From Beijerinckiaceae bacterium RH AL1 (GTDB taxonomy: Bacteria > Pseudomonadota > Alphaproteobacteria > Rhizobiales > Beijerinckiaceae): 64,000 nucleotides of DNA. Location of the stretch: contig LR590083.2 in NCBI GenBank assembly GCA_901457705.2, forward strand, positions 3,782,597 to 3,846,596. The letters run 5' to 3'. Position 1 is the stretch's first letter; each line of letters opens with the position of its first letter. A program made the position numbers and the translations under genes. Positions 1-9,081 of this stretch are shown piece by piece. A model generated the notes under the pieces. That model made no database searches. It was not told the origin of the DNA and saw only the letters and a list, made by a program, of their open reading frames with translations.

Positions 1-1
1 C

Positions 2-652
2 GTCCTGCACCATCTCGAGCACTCGCGCTCGCAGCGCATCGCCTGGCTTCTCGAGGAGCTCGGCCTCCCCTACGAGATCAAGCGCTACAAGCGGAACCCG
101 AAGACGATGCTGGCGCCGCCGGAGCTGAGGGCGGTGCACCCGCTCGGCAAGGCGCCGATCGTCGAGGAAGACGGTCGCGTGCTGATCGAGTCCGGCGCGA
201 TCATCGACGAGCTGATCACGCGCTACGGTGCCGATAGCGGGCTGCGGCCGGCGGAAGGCACGCCCGACCACCTGCGCTACTCGACCTTCCTGCACTTCGC
301 CGAGGGCTCGCAGATGCCGCCGCTGTTGCTGCGCCTCGTCTTCAGCCGCATCGTCGAGATGTCGCCGGCGCTGCTGCGGCCGCTGACGAAGGCGATCGCC
401 GCACCGGTCAACAAGGGCTTCATCGCGCCCAACATCAAGAGCCAGCTCGACTTCTTGAACGGCGAGCTGTCCGCGCGGCCGTGGTTCGCCGGCGACGCCT
501 TCAGCGGTGCCGACATCCAGATGAGCTTTCCGATGGAGATGGCGCAGCAGCGCGGCGGCCTCGACCAGCGGTGGCCGAAGCTCGTCGGCTTCCTCGACGC
601 CATCCGCGCCCGGCCCGCCTACGTGCGGGCCAAGGCGAAGATCGGAGCCTGA
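2..652 (+). CDS. Glutathione S-transferase family protein (5' end outside window)
   Basis: The frame is open from base 2 to the TGA at 650-652 and the start lies upstream of the window, so about 216 codons of the C-terminal part are seen. The first residues (HHLEHSRSQRIAWLLEELG) form the first helix of the thioredoxin-like GST N-domain. HPLGKAPIVEEDG holds the cis-proline and LIESGAI the Glu-Ser pair that binds the gamma-glutamyl group of glutathione. The rest is the all-helical C-domain, with the GDAFSGADIQMSFP stretch typical of the family. It is probably a cytosolic glutathione-dependent transferase. The substrate cannot be told from sequence. Confidence 0.85.
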   Translation, partial: VLHHLEHSRSQRIAWLLEELGLPYEIKRYKRNPKTMLAPPELRAVHPLGKAPIVEEDGRVLIESGAIIDELITRYGADSGLRPAEGTPDHLRYSTFLHFAEGSQMPPLLLRLVFSRIVEMSPALLRPLTKAIAAPVNKGFIAPNIKSQLDFLNGELSARPWFAGDAFSGADIQMSFPMEMAQQRGGLDQRWPKLVGFLDAIRARPAYVRAKAKIGA

Positions 653-663
653 AGCGTCGCCCG

Positions 664-1746
664 TCAGATCGACGGCTTGGCTTCGAGGTTCTCCAGCTCC
701 TTTGGGTCGACCGCGACGAGCGGATCGAACGGTAGCTTCTTGCGCAACGTCCCCACCGTGACGTGCGGCCAGCTCAGCCCGTTGAAATCGAGCAGCACGG
801 TCTGCGTGTACTGCAGGACAAGGTGATCGGGGTGGCCGCCGGCGCCCTTCACCTTCTCGATCCAGAAAATCGCAGTGACCTTGCTTGCCTTGGCGTTGGG
901 TCCGTCGGCAGCGCCTTGGAGGAAGGCGGTGTTGCTGGTGCCGCCGCCGGCAACGGGTGTGTGGTCGGTCGAGATGACGAAGACCGTCGTCTCGGTGATC
1001 GTCAGGCCCTGGATCGCCGTTTTGAGGACGCTGTTGGGATTGTCGACCATCGCCTGCGTCACGCCGGTGATGTTGGCCGCGGGCGAGCGGAAGGCGCTCG
1101 GCTGCGACAGGTTCTGCTCCGGGAAATGCAGCCCCGTGCCGCCGTTGATCGGGAACGGCAGGATGTTGGTGTCGTCGATCTTGGGGCCGCCGCTCACGAC
1201 CAACGGGACACCCTGGGCCAGGATCGTCGTGCCGTGCGGGATCGAGGCCATCCGCACGACGGTGCCGGGCTCCTTCGGGTCGGTGGTCGCCGGCACGCGC
1301 GCCCAGATACCGGGCTCGATGTGCAGGCCAGCCGGCTTGCCGTTCACCTTCACGTTGTGGTCGGCGATCTGCTGCAGGTAGGTGACGCCGAACATGTCGA
1401 TGTCGTTCTGCAGCAGCCCACGGTTGGGGATGCTGCCGGGAATCTCCTCGAAGGCCAGCGTCTCCTCGGTGACGTTGATCTCGAGGAAGCGGTCCTGCTT
1501 CGGCGGATCGCCGGCCTTGGCCCGATGCGGGCGCCAGATCACGTTGAAGCCCTTTCCGCTCCAGGTGCCGAGCAGGTCGCGCAGCGGCCCGAGCGGGTCC
1601 TTGAAGACGATCGGCGGAAGCGGCTTGATCGGAATGCCGGGCAGCGAGAACGCCTCGATATGCGTGATCGGGGCGTCGGCCTGCGGGGCCGGCGGCTCGG
1701 GGATCGGCGGAAGCGGCTCGAAGGAAAAATTGGGCGCCAGTCGCAT
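664..1746 (-). CDS. Conserved protein with a nitrobindin-like heme-binding motif (hypothetical)
   Basis: A 360-residue protein. An in-frame ATG lies five codons upstream (1761), but GGGAGGA at 1751-1757 sits at ribosome-binding distance from the ATG at 1746, so I chose 1746. The N-terminus is proline-rich. Around residue 55-65 the sequence LLGTWSGKGFN resembles the GTW-x-G-x-G strand that opens the heme-binding nitrobindin/lipocalin-like barrel. The rest is beta-rich with no catalytic motif I recognise and no signal peptide. The heme-binding idea rests only on this motif. The safe reading is a conserved hypothetical protein. It is transcribed alone, away from the toxin-antitoxin pair. Confidence 0.6.
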   Translation of the reverse strand: MRLAPNFSFEPLPPIPEPPAPQADAPITHIEAFSLPGIPIKPLPPIVFKDPLGPLRDLLGTWSGKGFNVIWRPHRAKAGDPPKQDRFLEINVTEETLAFEEIPGSIPNRGLLQNDIDMFGVTYLQQIADHNVKVNGKPAGLHIEPGIWARVPATTDPKEPGTVVRMASIPHGTTILAQGVPLVVSGGPKIDDTNILPFPINGGTGLHFPEQNLSQPSAFRSPAANITGVTQAMVDNPNSVLKTAIQGLTITETTVFVISTDHTPVAGGGTSNTAFLQGAADGPNAKASKVTAIFWIEKVKGAGGHPDHLVLQYTQTVLLDFNGLSWPHVTVGTLRKKLPFDPLVAVDPKELENLEAKPSI

Positions 1747-1968
1747 GGCATCCTCCCACATTAGAGCGGAGAAGTCTTCCTAATTGCGCCGACAAGGGCA
1801 CAATTTTAGGTAGTATTTCGAGATATATTGTTGCTGACGAATGCTGTTCTACAATTATTTCGAATTGGGCGCGATGATACTTTGGGCTTTGAGACGATGG
1901 TCGAACCTCAACGGCCGGCGATGCACGGCGTGATCGCCCCATCCAAAGCGCGCAAAGCTTGACCGAAA

Positions 1969-1984
1969 GTACGCAAATGCGTAC
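1969..1984. promoter_or_regulatory. Operator-like palindrome upstream of yefM-yoeB
   Basis: GTACGCA-AA-TGCGTAC is a perfect 7-bp inverted repeat with a 2-bp spacer, ending 9 bases before the antitoxin ATG. YefM/Phd-type antitoxins autorepress by binding palindromes at this position, and E. coli YefM sites carry a GTAC-containing core. Operator function is inferred from position and symmetry. Confidence 0.6.
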
Positions 1985-1993
1985 GCTGATGCC

Positions 1994-2248
1994 ATGAGAA
2001 CAACGTCCTACAGCGAGTTCCGGCGAAATCTCGCCGAGAACATGGATCGCGTGAGCGCCGACCAGGAGCCGGTGCTCATCACGCGCGACCGCGGCAAGGC
2101 GGCAGCGGTCTTGATGTCGCTCGAGGACTACGCCTCGTTCGAGGAGACGCGCTACCTCCTGCGCAGCCCCCGCAATGCGGAGCGCCTGACCGAGGCGACG
2201 CAGGCGCTCGATCGCGGCGAAGGCGACGAGCGCGAGTTGCGGGATTGA
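1994..2248 (+). CDS. yefM: Type II antitoxin, Phd/YefM family
   Basis: An 84-residue protein. The N-terminal part (TSYSEFRRNLAENMDRVSAD) followed by PVLITRDRGKAAAVLMSLEDYASFEET is the standard Phd/YefM DNA-binding and dimerisation fold. The acidic C-terminal tail would wrap around the toxin and neutralise it. The gene overlaps the toxin gene by four bases (TTGA) and is preceded by a palindromic operator, so antitoxin, and toxin-antitoxin complex, probably repress the operon. Start ATG at 1994 is the only reasonable one. Confidence 0.93.
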   Translation: MRTTSYSEFRRNLAENMDRVSADQEPVLITRDRGKAAAVLMSLEDYASFEETRYLLRSPRNAERLTEATQALDRGEGDERELRD

Positions 2249-2499
2249 AGCTCGTCTTCGACGAGCGGGCCTGGGACGATTACCTCTATTCGCAGCAGAC
2301 CGATCCGAAGCTGCTGGCGCGGCTCAACACGATCATCCGCGAATGCCAGCGCACGCCGTTCACCGGCATCGGCAAGCCGGAGCCGCTCAGGGGGCCGCTC
2401 TCAGGCTGGTGGTCGCGCCGCCTCACGCACGAGCACAGGCTGGTCTACCGCGTGAGCGAGGATCGACTTCTGATCGCGCAATGCCGCTACCACTACTGA
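2245..2499 (+). CDS. yoeB: Type II toxin, YoeB-family mRNA interferase
   Basis: An 84-residue toxin, the same length as E. coli YoeB. Glu46, Arg65, His83 and Tyr84, the residues that form the RNase active site in YoeB, fall at exactly these numbers here (GKPEPL, HEHRLVY and the terminal CRYHY). Family members cleave ribosome-bound mRNA in the A site when freed from YefM. The start is a TTG at 2245 that overlaps the antitoxin stop, an arrangement that couples toxin translation to antitoxin translation. All catalytic positions are kept, so the toxin looks functional. Confidence 0.93.
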   Translation: MKLVFDERAWDDYLYSQQTDPKLLARLNTIIRECQRTPFTGIGKPEPLRGPLSGWWSRRLTHEHRLVYRVSEDRLLIAQCRYHY

Positions 2500-2583
2500 C
2501 GCGCTTGCCCTGATCTCTGCCTGCTTTCCTTCGCGGCGAGCCCCGAATATCTAGGACCACCGAACAACGAGGACGATACCGCG

Positions 2584-3330
2584 ATGGCGGGCCACAGCCA
2601 GTTCAAGAACATCATGCACAAGAAGGGCAAGCAGGACGCGATCCGCTCCAAGCTCTTCTCGAAGCTCGCCCGCGAGATCACCGTCGCCGCAAAGCTTGGC
2701 CTGCCCGATCCGGCGATGAACGCCCGCCTGCGCTCCGCCGTCATCGCCGCGCGCGCGGAAAACATGCCGAAGGACAATATCGAGCGGGCGATCAAGAAGG
2801 CGTCGGCCGCCGACGGCGAGAACTACGACGAGGTCCGCTACGAGGGCTACGCGCCGGGCGGCGTCGCGGTGATCATCGAGGCGCTGACCGACAACCGCAA
2901 CCGCACGGCGGGCGAGGTGCGCTCCTACTTCACCAAGGCCGGCGGCGCGCTCGCCGAGACGGGCGCTGTCTCCTTCATGTTCGATCACGTCGGCCGCATC
3001 GAGTTCGACAGCAAGGTCGGCACAGAGGACGAGATCATGGAGGCGGCGATCGACGCCGGCGCCGACGACGCGGTCACCACCGAGGACGGCCACGAGATCA
3101 CGACCTCGCTCGAGAGCCTGCGCGAGGTGGCGAGCGCGCTCGAGGGCCGGTTCGGCGAGCCGCGCAAGGCCGCCCTCGTCTGGCGCCCGCAGACCTCGAT
3201 CGCCGTCGACGACGAGGCGGGCGAGAAGATCCTCAAGCTCGTCGATGCGCTCGAGGAGAACGACGACGTCCAGAACGTCTACGCGAACTTCGAGATCTCG
3301 GAGACGCTGATGGCGAAGCTCTCCGGCTGA
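2584..3330 (+). CDS. YebC/PmpR family protein
   Basis: A 248-residue protein that starts [19 protein letters not shown], the near-invariant N-terminus of the YebC family, and has the three-domain YebC length. Members have long been annotated as DNA-binding transcriptional regulators; some act on translation of proline-rich stretches. GAGGA lies just upstream of the ATG. In many bacteria yebC neighbours ruvCAB, but no ruv gene is seen here, where it lies between the toxin-antitoxin pair and a convergent EAL gene. Confidence 0.93.
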   Translation: MAGHSQFKNIMHKKGKQDAIRSKLFSKLAREITVAAKLGLPDPAMNARLRSAVIAARAENMPKDNIERAIKKASAADGENYDEVRYEGYAPGGVAVIIEALTDNRNRTAGEVRSYFTKAGGALAETGAVSFMFDHVGRIEFDSKVGTEDEIMEAAIDAGADDAVTTEDGHEITTSLESLREVASALEGRFGEPRKAALVWRPQTSIAVDDEAGEKILKLVDALEENDDVQNVYANFEISETLMAKLSG

Positions 3331-3334
3331 GCGG

Positions 3335-4574
3335 TCAGCGCACCCGCGCCCGGCGCGGCCGCCTGACCGCCGGCTCCGGGGCTGCCGTGTCGTTGCAGGT
3401 GCAGGTCGTCTTAACCTTGAGCCGCGGCGTCGCCCGGCAGCCGACGCTGCGGGGCGATGCGATCAGCACCGCTTCCATCGCATCTCGGAAGCGCGTCGAG
3501 CCCTCCTCCCACACCGAGGGATCGACATCGTAGCGATCGAGCACGCTGTGGAAGTAGCGGTGGGCCGCGCCGAAGGCCGTCTCATGCCAGCCGCGCGCCG
3601 TGAAGAGACGCCCCACGGCGCAGCCCACCGAATCCGTCATCGCATCGCGGCGCCAGTCGACCGGCAGCGGTTGCGCCTGTAGGTGGCGGCAGGTCTCGAC
3701 CACGGAGAGGTGGCTCGCGTAGGCGCCGAGCAGGCAGGTCGGCGTCGCATCGTGCGCGCGCGGCCGGTGCGAGGCGAGCCAGGGCGCGACGTCGGCCCCC
3801 GGCATCGGCCTGGCGATGCCGAAGCCCTGCCCGACCTGGACGCCGAGCACCCGCAGCGCGTCGTAGATCTCGGCGCTCTCGATGCCCTCGACGAGAAGAG
3901 TCTTTCCCAGCCCGCGCACCAGCGTCACCATGCACATGATGAAGCTGACGTTGCGGGGCCGGCTCTCGAGGTCGCGGACGAAGCCGCGGTCGAGCTTGAA
4001 GATGTCGATCGGCAGCTCGCGCATCCGCGTCATCGAGGCGTAGCCGCTACCGATGTCGTCGAGCGCGATGGAAAGTCCGAGCGCCTTCACCTGCGACAGG
4101 CACGCCTTGAGCCGAGCGAGGTCCTTGATGTCCTCGTTCTCGAGGATCTCTAGCACGAGCGCTTCGCCCTTGAAGTCGTAGCGCTCGAGGAAGTAGCGGA
4201 GGACGTCGATGAAATGCTCGCTCGCGACGAGCGAAATCTCGACGTTGATCGAGACGAAGAGGCCGTCCTTCGCGAGGCCGAGCGAGCGCGAGAGCGCGAT
4301 GCTTTCGCCGAGCATGACGCCGAACAAAGCGAGCCTGTCGTCGGGACCGAGCAGTGGCAGGAAGACGTCCGGCGGCATGAGCGTGCCGTCTCCGCGCTTC
4401 ACGCGCGCCAAGGCCTCGAAGCCGCGGCACTTTCCCGTGCTGAGGGATTCGATCGGCTGGAAGTACGGCGTGACCTGGCCGAGCTGGACCGCGCGCCGGC
4501 GTCGGCTTCGCGGGCTTGGCCCTGGATCCGAGGTTCGCCGTTCGCCATTGCCGATCCGTCGCTGATTTTCGCAT
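3335..4574 (-). CDS. EAL-domain (cyclic-di-GMP phosphodiesterase-type) protein with a probable frame break near its 5' end
   Basis: The continuous frame opens at a TTG at 4411, but EAL-domain sequence continues upstream in the same frame without a usable start: TPYFQPIESLSTGKCRGFEA is encoded around 4427-4486. An ATG at 4574 would supply a start only after a shift near 4495 (total length leaves one extra base). The core keeps the catalytic set: EAL (FEALARV), NVEISL, LEILENED, the DD pair in IALDDIGSGYAS, IFKLDRGF, LLVEGIES and GQGFG. The protein may therefore hydrolyse c-di-GMP if it is translated in full. About 140 C-terminal residues with several His and Cys match nothing I know. It is convergent with yebC. 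The break could be a sequencing error or real. Confidence 0.7.
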
Positions 4575-4837
4575 ACTAAGGCTCACTGGTGAATAAGCCT
4601 TTAGCTTCCGAGCGGTTTCGGCGCGCTTGTTTGGCGGTCCCTTAGGGCAGCCGCCTGCGCCGACCTTCCGAAAGCCGCTTTTTCCTGCAACGCACGCGTA
4701 ACCAAGATTGCGGACAGACGCCGCGTCAACGCGCGGCGGCGGAACGGATTCACGGATTCTCACAGCTTCCGCGCGTAGTCGACGAGCGAGTGATGCCGAA
4801 GAGCAATGTCCAGGCTCTGCCAGCGAGGGGTAGGCGA

Positions 4838-6247
4838 ATGAAGATACTTCCCGTCATCATGTGCGGCGGCTCGGGGACCCGCGTGTGGCCGGAGTCGCGC
4901 GAGAGCCTGCCGAAGCAGTTCATCCCGCTCGTCGGCGAGCGCTCGACGTTCCAGATGGCGATCGACGTCCTGTCAGACGACGTCTTCAACATGCCGGTGG
5001 TCGTCTCGAACCACGCCTATCGCTTCCTGGTCGGCGAGCAGCTCCAGAAGATCGGGCGCACCGCGCATATCGTGCTGGAGCCGCAGGGGCGCGACTCCGG
5101 CCCGGCGGTCGCGGTGGCGGCTGAGCTGGCGCTGCGCATGGCGCCCGACACGATCGTCGCGGTGCTGGCGGCCGACCATGTCGTGCAGGACAAGGCGGGC
5201 TTCGTGAAGCTCTGCCGCGAGGCAGCCGAGGCGGCGCGCGGCGGCCGCATCGTGACCCTCGGCATCAAGCCGGACCACCCGGCGACGGGCTACGGCTACA
5301 TCAAGCCGGGCCACGCGCTCGTCGACGGCGGCGAGGTGCGCGAGCTCGAGCGCTTCGTCGAGAAGCCCGACCGCGCCACCGCCGAGCGCTACATCGCCGA
5401 GGGCTACCTCTGGAACTCAGGCAACTTCTTCTTCCGCGCCGACGTGATGGAAGCCGAGCTGCGCGCCTTCGAGCCGGAGATGATCACGGCGGCCGCCGAG
5501 GCTCTGAACCGCTCGCGCACCGACCTCGACTTCACGGTCCTCGACGCCGAGGCCTTCCAGCACGCGACCAAGAAGTCGATCGACTACGCCGTCATGGAGC
5601 GCACCACGAAGGCCGCCGTCGTGCCGGCCGACATCGGCTGGTCGGACGTCGGCAACTGGGCCGCCGTCTGGCAGCTCTCCGACCGCGACGCGGACGGCAA
5701 CTCGATCCGCGGCCACGGCGCCCTGCTCGACGCCAAGAACGTCCACATCCGCTCCGACGAGCACCTCACCACCGTGGTCGGCGTCGACAACGTCATCGTC
5801 GTCACGACGCACGACGCCGTCCTCGTCGTCGGCAAGGAGCACGGCGACAAGGTCAAGCAGCTCGTCGAGAAGCTGCGCGGCATGGGCCGGCGCGAGGCCA
5901 CCGAGCACAAGCGCTCGTACCGCCCGTGGGGCTACTACCAGTCGATCGACAACGGCGCCCGCTACCAGGTGAAGCGGATCGTCGTGAAGCCGGGCGCCGC
6001 GCTCTCGCTGCAGAAGCACTACCACCGCGCCGAGCACTGGGTGGTCGTAAAGGGCATCGCCGAGGTGACGCGCGGCAACGAGCTCGTACTGGTGCACGAG
6101 AACGAGTCGATCTTCCTGCCGATGGGCGTGATCCACCGCATGGCGAACCCCGGCAAGATCAACCTCGAGCTGATCGAGGTGCAGACCGGCTCCTACCTCG
6201 GCGAGGACGACATCATCCGCATCGAGGACGTCTACAACCGGCACTGA
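4838..6247 (+). CDS. manC: Mannose-1-phosphate guanylyltransferase / mannose-6-phosphate isomerase
   Basis: A bifunctional-type enzyme of 469 residues that makes GDP-mannose from GTP and mannose-1-phosphate for exopolysaccharide or LPS. The N-terminal nucleotidyltransferase domain carries VIMCGGSGTRVWPESR and, further on, FVEKPD and YLWNSGNFFF. The C-terminal cupin domain (KRSYRPWGYYQSI, LSLQKHYHRAEHW, HRMANPG) is the isomerase part, with the metal-binding His residues in place. An ATG exists 16 codons upstream, but the family begins at MKILPVIMCGGSG and AGGGGTAGGCGA precedes that ATG, so I start there. It stands alone, facing lysC. Confidence 0.93.
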   Translation: MKILPVIMCGGSGTRVWPESRESLPKQFIPLVGERSTFQMAIDVLSDDVFNMPVVVSNHAYRFLVGEQLQKIGRTAHIVLEPQGRDSGPAVAVAAELALRMAPDTIVAVLAADHVVQDKAGFVKLCREAAEAARGGRIVTLGIKPDHPATGYGYIKPGHALVDGGEVRELERFVEKPDRATAERYIAEGYLWNSGNFFFRADVMEAELRAFEPEMITAAAEALNRSRTDLDFTVLDAEAFQHATKKSIDYAVMERTTKAAVVPADIGWSDVGNWAAVWQLSDRDADGNSIRGHGALLDAKNVHIRSDEHLTTVVGVDNVIVVTTHDAVLVVGKEHGDKVKQLVEKLRGMGRREATEHKRSYRPWGYYQSIDNGARYQVKRIVVKPGAALSLQKHYHRAEHWVVVKGIAEVTRGNELVLVHENESIFLPMGVIHRMANPGKINLELIEVQTGSYLGEDDIIRIEDVYNRH

Positions 6248-6261
6248 CGCGACACGCACGT

Positions 6262-6341
6262 CATTGCGAGCAAAGCGAAGCAACCCAGGAGCGTCCGCCT
6301 CGATCTTCGAGTCGACTCCTTGGTTGCTTCGCCCCGCAATG
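6262..6341. repeat. REP-like imperfect palindrome between manC and lysC
   Basis: Left arm CATTGCG...AAGCGAAGCAACC (from 6262) pairs with right arm GGTTGCTTCGCCCCGCAATG (ending 6341) around an unpaired centre. The CATTGCGAGC...GAAGCAA pattern resembles the intergenic repeats scattered through many Hyphomicrobiales genomes. It lies between two convergent genes, where the hairpin could also stop transcription from either side. Confidence 0.7.
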
Positions 6342-6349
6342 CGCGGCGG

Positions 6350-7588
6350 CTAAGCCGCCTTGTCGAGCCCGTAGAGCGAGTGCAGCGTGCGCACAGCCAG
6401 CTCGGTGTACGCCGCGTCGATCAGCACGGAGAACTTGATCTCCGACGTCGTGATCGCGCGGATGTTGATGCCCTTCTCGGAGAGCGCCTTGAAGCCCTTG
6501 GCGGCGACGCCGGCGTGCGAGCGCATGCCGACGCCGATCGCCGAAACCTTGACGACGTCCGTCGAGCCCTCAAGCGTCTCGTAGCCGATCTGCTCCTTCC
6601 GGCTCTCGAGCAGCGCGCAGGCGCGCTCGAAGTCGGCCGACGTCGTCGTGAAGGTCATGTCGGTGTGCTTGTTGTCGTCCGACGTGACCTGGATGATCAT
6701 GTCGACGTTGATGTTCGCCTCGGCGAGCGGGATGAACACGCCGGCCGCGACGCCGGGGGCGTCGGCGAGCTTGCGCAGCGTGATCTGCGCCTCGTCGCGC
6801 GAGAAGGCGATGCCGGTCACAACCTGCTGCTCCACGATGTCGTCCTCCTCGCAAATGAGCGTGCCGGGGCTGGGATTGTCGGGGTCGTCGAAGCTCGAGC
6901 GCACGAAGGTCGGCACCTTGTGCACCATGGCGAGCTCGACCGAACGGACCTGCAGGACCTTGGCCCCGAGCGAGGCCATCTCGAGCATCTCCTCGAAGGC
7001 GATGCGGTCCATGCGGCGCGCCTTCGGCACGACGCGCGGGTCGGTGGTGTAGACACCGTCGACGTCGGTGTAGATGTCGCAACGGTCGGCCTTGATCGCC
7101 GCCGCCACCGCGACCGCGGAGGTGTCCGAGCCGCCGCGCCCCAGCGTCGCGATTCGGTTCGTCGGCGCGTGCACGCCCTGGAACCCCGCGACCACCGCGA
7201 CCTGGCCGCGCGAGAACCCTTCGATGAGACCCGAGCCGTCGATCGACTCGATGCGGGCGACGCCGTGGGCCTGCGAGGTCGAGAGCGGGATCTGCCATCC
7301 CTGCCAGGAGCGCGCCGGTATGCCCATCTTCTGCAGCGCGATGGCGAGAAGCCCGGCCGTCACCTGCTCGCCCGAGGCGACGACCGCGTCGTATTCGGAA
7401 GGGTCGTAGAGCGGCGAGGCGTCCTTGACCCAGGCGACCAGCTCGTTGGTCTTGCCGGCCATCGCCGAGACGACCACCGCGACCTCGTGGCCGGCGTCGA
7501 CCTCGCGCTTCACGTGGCGGGCAACGTTGCGGATGCGATCGAGATCGGCGACGGACGTGCCGCCGAACTTCATGACGAGACGGGACAT
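6350..7588 (-). CDS. lysC: Aspartate kinase (aspartokinase)
   Basis: A 412-residue enzyme that phosphorylates aspartate, the first step to lysine, threonine and methionine. The frame is open further upstream, but family sequence begins at MSRLVMKFGGTSVAD, so the ATG at 7588 is the start. The kinase domain has KFGGTSV, a VVASGEQV segment and GRGGSDTSAVA. The last third contains two ACT regulatory domains, as in lysine/threonine-inhibited LysC. The stop lies in a perfect GGCGGC-TTA-GCCGCC hairpin (6345-6359) beside a REP-like palindrome. It is not in an operon with other pathway genes here. Confidence 0.95.
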   Translation of the reverse strand: MSRLVMKFGGTSVADLDRIRNVARHVKREVDAGHEVAVVVSAMAGKTNELVAWVKDASPLYDPSEYDAVVASGEQVTAGLLAIALQKMGIPARSWQGWQIPLSTSQAHGVARIESIDGSGLIEGFSRGQVAVVAGFQGVHAPTNRIATLGRGGSDTSAVAVAAAIKADRCDIYTDVDGVYTTDPRVVPKARRMDRIAFEEMLEMASLGAKVLQVRSVELAMVHKVPTFVRSSFDDPDNPSPGTLICEEDDIVEQQVVTGIAFSRDEAQITLRKLADAPGVAAGVFIPLAEANINVDMIIQVTSDDNKHTDMTFTTTSADFERACALLESRKEQIGYETLEGSTDVVKVSAIGVGMRSHAGVAAKGFKALSEKGINIRAITTSEIKFSVLIDAAYTELAVRTLHSLYGLDKAA

Positions 7589-7707
7589 TTTGCGGAAGGC
7601 GGGCTCTGGGATGCTAAGCGGAAGCGCGCCTTCATGGCCGCGCCCGGGCTTGGCGTCAATGCGGAGGCGTCGGTGTGATGAACGGCCGCCCGAGAGCGGC
7701 CGAGGCG

Positions 7708-8214
7708 TCAGCCCTTGGCCGGCCGCAAGCGCACCACGACGTCGATCGCGGCGATCTCCATGCCTTCCGGCAGCTCCGGCACCACCGAGCGGTCGATCGC
7801 CACCGCCGGGATGTCGATCAGCATGTTCGACCCTTCCAGCAGGAAGTGGTGATGATCGGTCACGTTGGTGTCGTAGTAGACCTTGGTCCCGTCGACGGCG
7901 ACCTCGCGCAGGAGGCCGGCCTCCGTGAAGACGTGCAGGCCGTTGTAGACGGTCGCGAGCGATACCGGCACGCGCAGCTCCTGCGCTTCCTCGTAGAGCT
8001 TTTCGGCCGTGAGGTGCCGGTCGCCCTTTGCGAACAGCAGCAGCCCCAGCGCCATGCGCTGGCGCGTCGGGCGCAGGCCGGCATCCTTCAGCTTGGCGCG
8101 CAGGGCGTGAACGGGGCAGCCCGCCATCATGGCGTCGAGCCGGCCCTGGGCTGTCGTCGCCATCCGCGACCTCTGGGTCGTCTTCTGAAGCTCGGTCATC
8201 TTGCTCTCTGGCAT
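7708..8214 (-). CDS. irr: Fur-family iron response regulator Irr
   Basis: A 168-residue Fur-superfamily protein with the winged helix (LRPTRQRMALGLLLF, SLATVYNGLHVF) and the DHHHFL histidine cluster. A GCPVH sequence at residues 32-36 matches the heme regulatory motif (GCP) through which Bradyrhizobium Irr senses heme and is degraded. Irr controls heme synthesis and iron genes in Hyphomicrobiales. Neighbouring fabA on the opposite strand is the conserved Irr context in this order. In-frame ATGs at 8199 and 8160 are alternatives: AGAGAG precedes 8199, and the extra residues upstream are poorly conserved in character. Confidence 0.9.
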   Translation of the reverse strand: MPESKMTELQKTTQRSRMATTAQGRLDAMMAGCPVHALRAKLKDAGLRPTRQRMALGLLLFAKGDRHLTAEKLYEEAQELRVPVSLATVYNGLHVFTEAGLLREVAVDGTKVYYDTNVTDHHHFLLEGSNMLIDIPAVAIDRSVVPELPEGMEIAAIDVVVRLRPAKG

Positions 8215-8489
8215 CGGCCGCCGGTGGCAGCGACGCGGTCTCGTTCCTGCTCGTGATACTGGCGCCGCAGCGCATGGGCAAGCGCGGCGACGCCAGCGGG
8301 TATGTCGATGGCTGCAGCGTACATCAAAGAGCGGGTCCAGGAAAGCGGCCGAAAAGCGCGCAGCCGCTTGGGTTTGCGCCGGCTATCGCCTTTCGGTCCG
8401 CCGGGGCCTATGCTAAGCACCGCCGGCCCTGACATGGGGATGCCCCTCGGCGCGTTGGCCCGCCCGACAGATCAGAGACCGAAAGACAG

Positions 8490-9011
8490 ATGAGCGAGCG
8501 ACGCTCCAGCTTCGATTACGAGCACCTCCTCGCCTGCGCCCGGGGCGACCTGTTCGGACCCGGCAATGCCCAGCTCCCGCTGCCGCCGATGCTGATGTTC
8601 GACAAGATCGAGCAGATTTCGGAAACCGACGGGCCAGATGGTAAGGGATTCGTCCGCGCGGTCTTCGACATCACCCCGGACCACTGGTTCTTCGCCTGTC
8701 ATTTCAAGAACGACCCCGTGATGCCGGGCTGCCTTGGCCTCGACGCGCTGTGGCAGCTGCTCGGCTTCTATCTCGGCTGGCTCGGCCTTCCCGGGCGTGG
8801 CCGCGCGCTCGGTGTCGGCGAGGTCAAGCTCGCCGGCCAGGTGCTGCCGACGGTGAAGCGGATCGTCTATGGCGTCGACCTGAAGCGCGTCTTCAACCGC
8901 AAGCTGGTGCTCGGTGTGGCGGACGGCTGGCTGGAAGCCGACGGCGAACGCATATACGAGGCCAAGGACCTGAAGGTCGGCCTCTTCCAGCCGGCTGGCG
9001 CTACCGCCTAG
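8490..9011 (+). CDS. fabA: 3-hydroxydecanoyl-ACP dehydratase/isomerase FabA
   Basis: A 173-residue dehydratase/isomerase that introduces the cis double bond at the C10 stage of fatty acid synthesis. The hot-dog fold is recognised by [20 protein letters not shown], which places the catalytic His at residue 71 and Asp at 85, one off the E. coli numbering (70/84). It is the first gene of fabA-fabB-fabI, with 70 bases to fabB. The order dehydratase, ketosynthase, reductase makes a self-contained branch for unsaturated fatty acids. Divergent irr lies 275 bp upstream. Confidence 0.96.
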   Translation: MSERRSSFDYEHLLACARGDLFGPGNAQLPLPPMLMFDKIEQISETDGPDGKGFVRAVFDITPDHWFFACHFKNDPVMPGCLGLDALWQLLGFYLGWLGLPGRGRALGVGEVKLAGQVLPTVKRIVYGVDLKRVFNRKLVLGVADGWLEADGERIYEAKDLKVGLFQPAGATA

Positions 9012-9081
9012 AACGCGGGGTCCCGTCTTCGTCGTGCCGCATTCGCGGACGCGTCGTCCGCGGGCCGCAACGGAGAACTCG

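Noticed and set aside
763-1764. 333-codon plus-strand frame opposite the hypothetical protein at 664-1746
   Set aside because: Arg/Val/Asp-rich shadow; the minus-strand frame has a real ribosome-binding site and a structured sequence.
8302-8493. 63-codon frame between irr and fabA
   Set aside because: No ribosome-binding site, no similarity, and it overlaps the fabA start; treated as intergenic.
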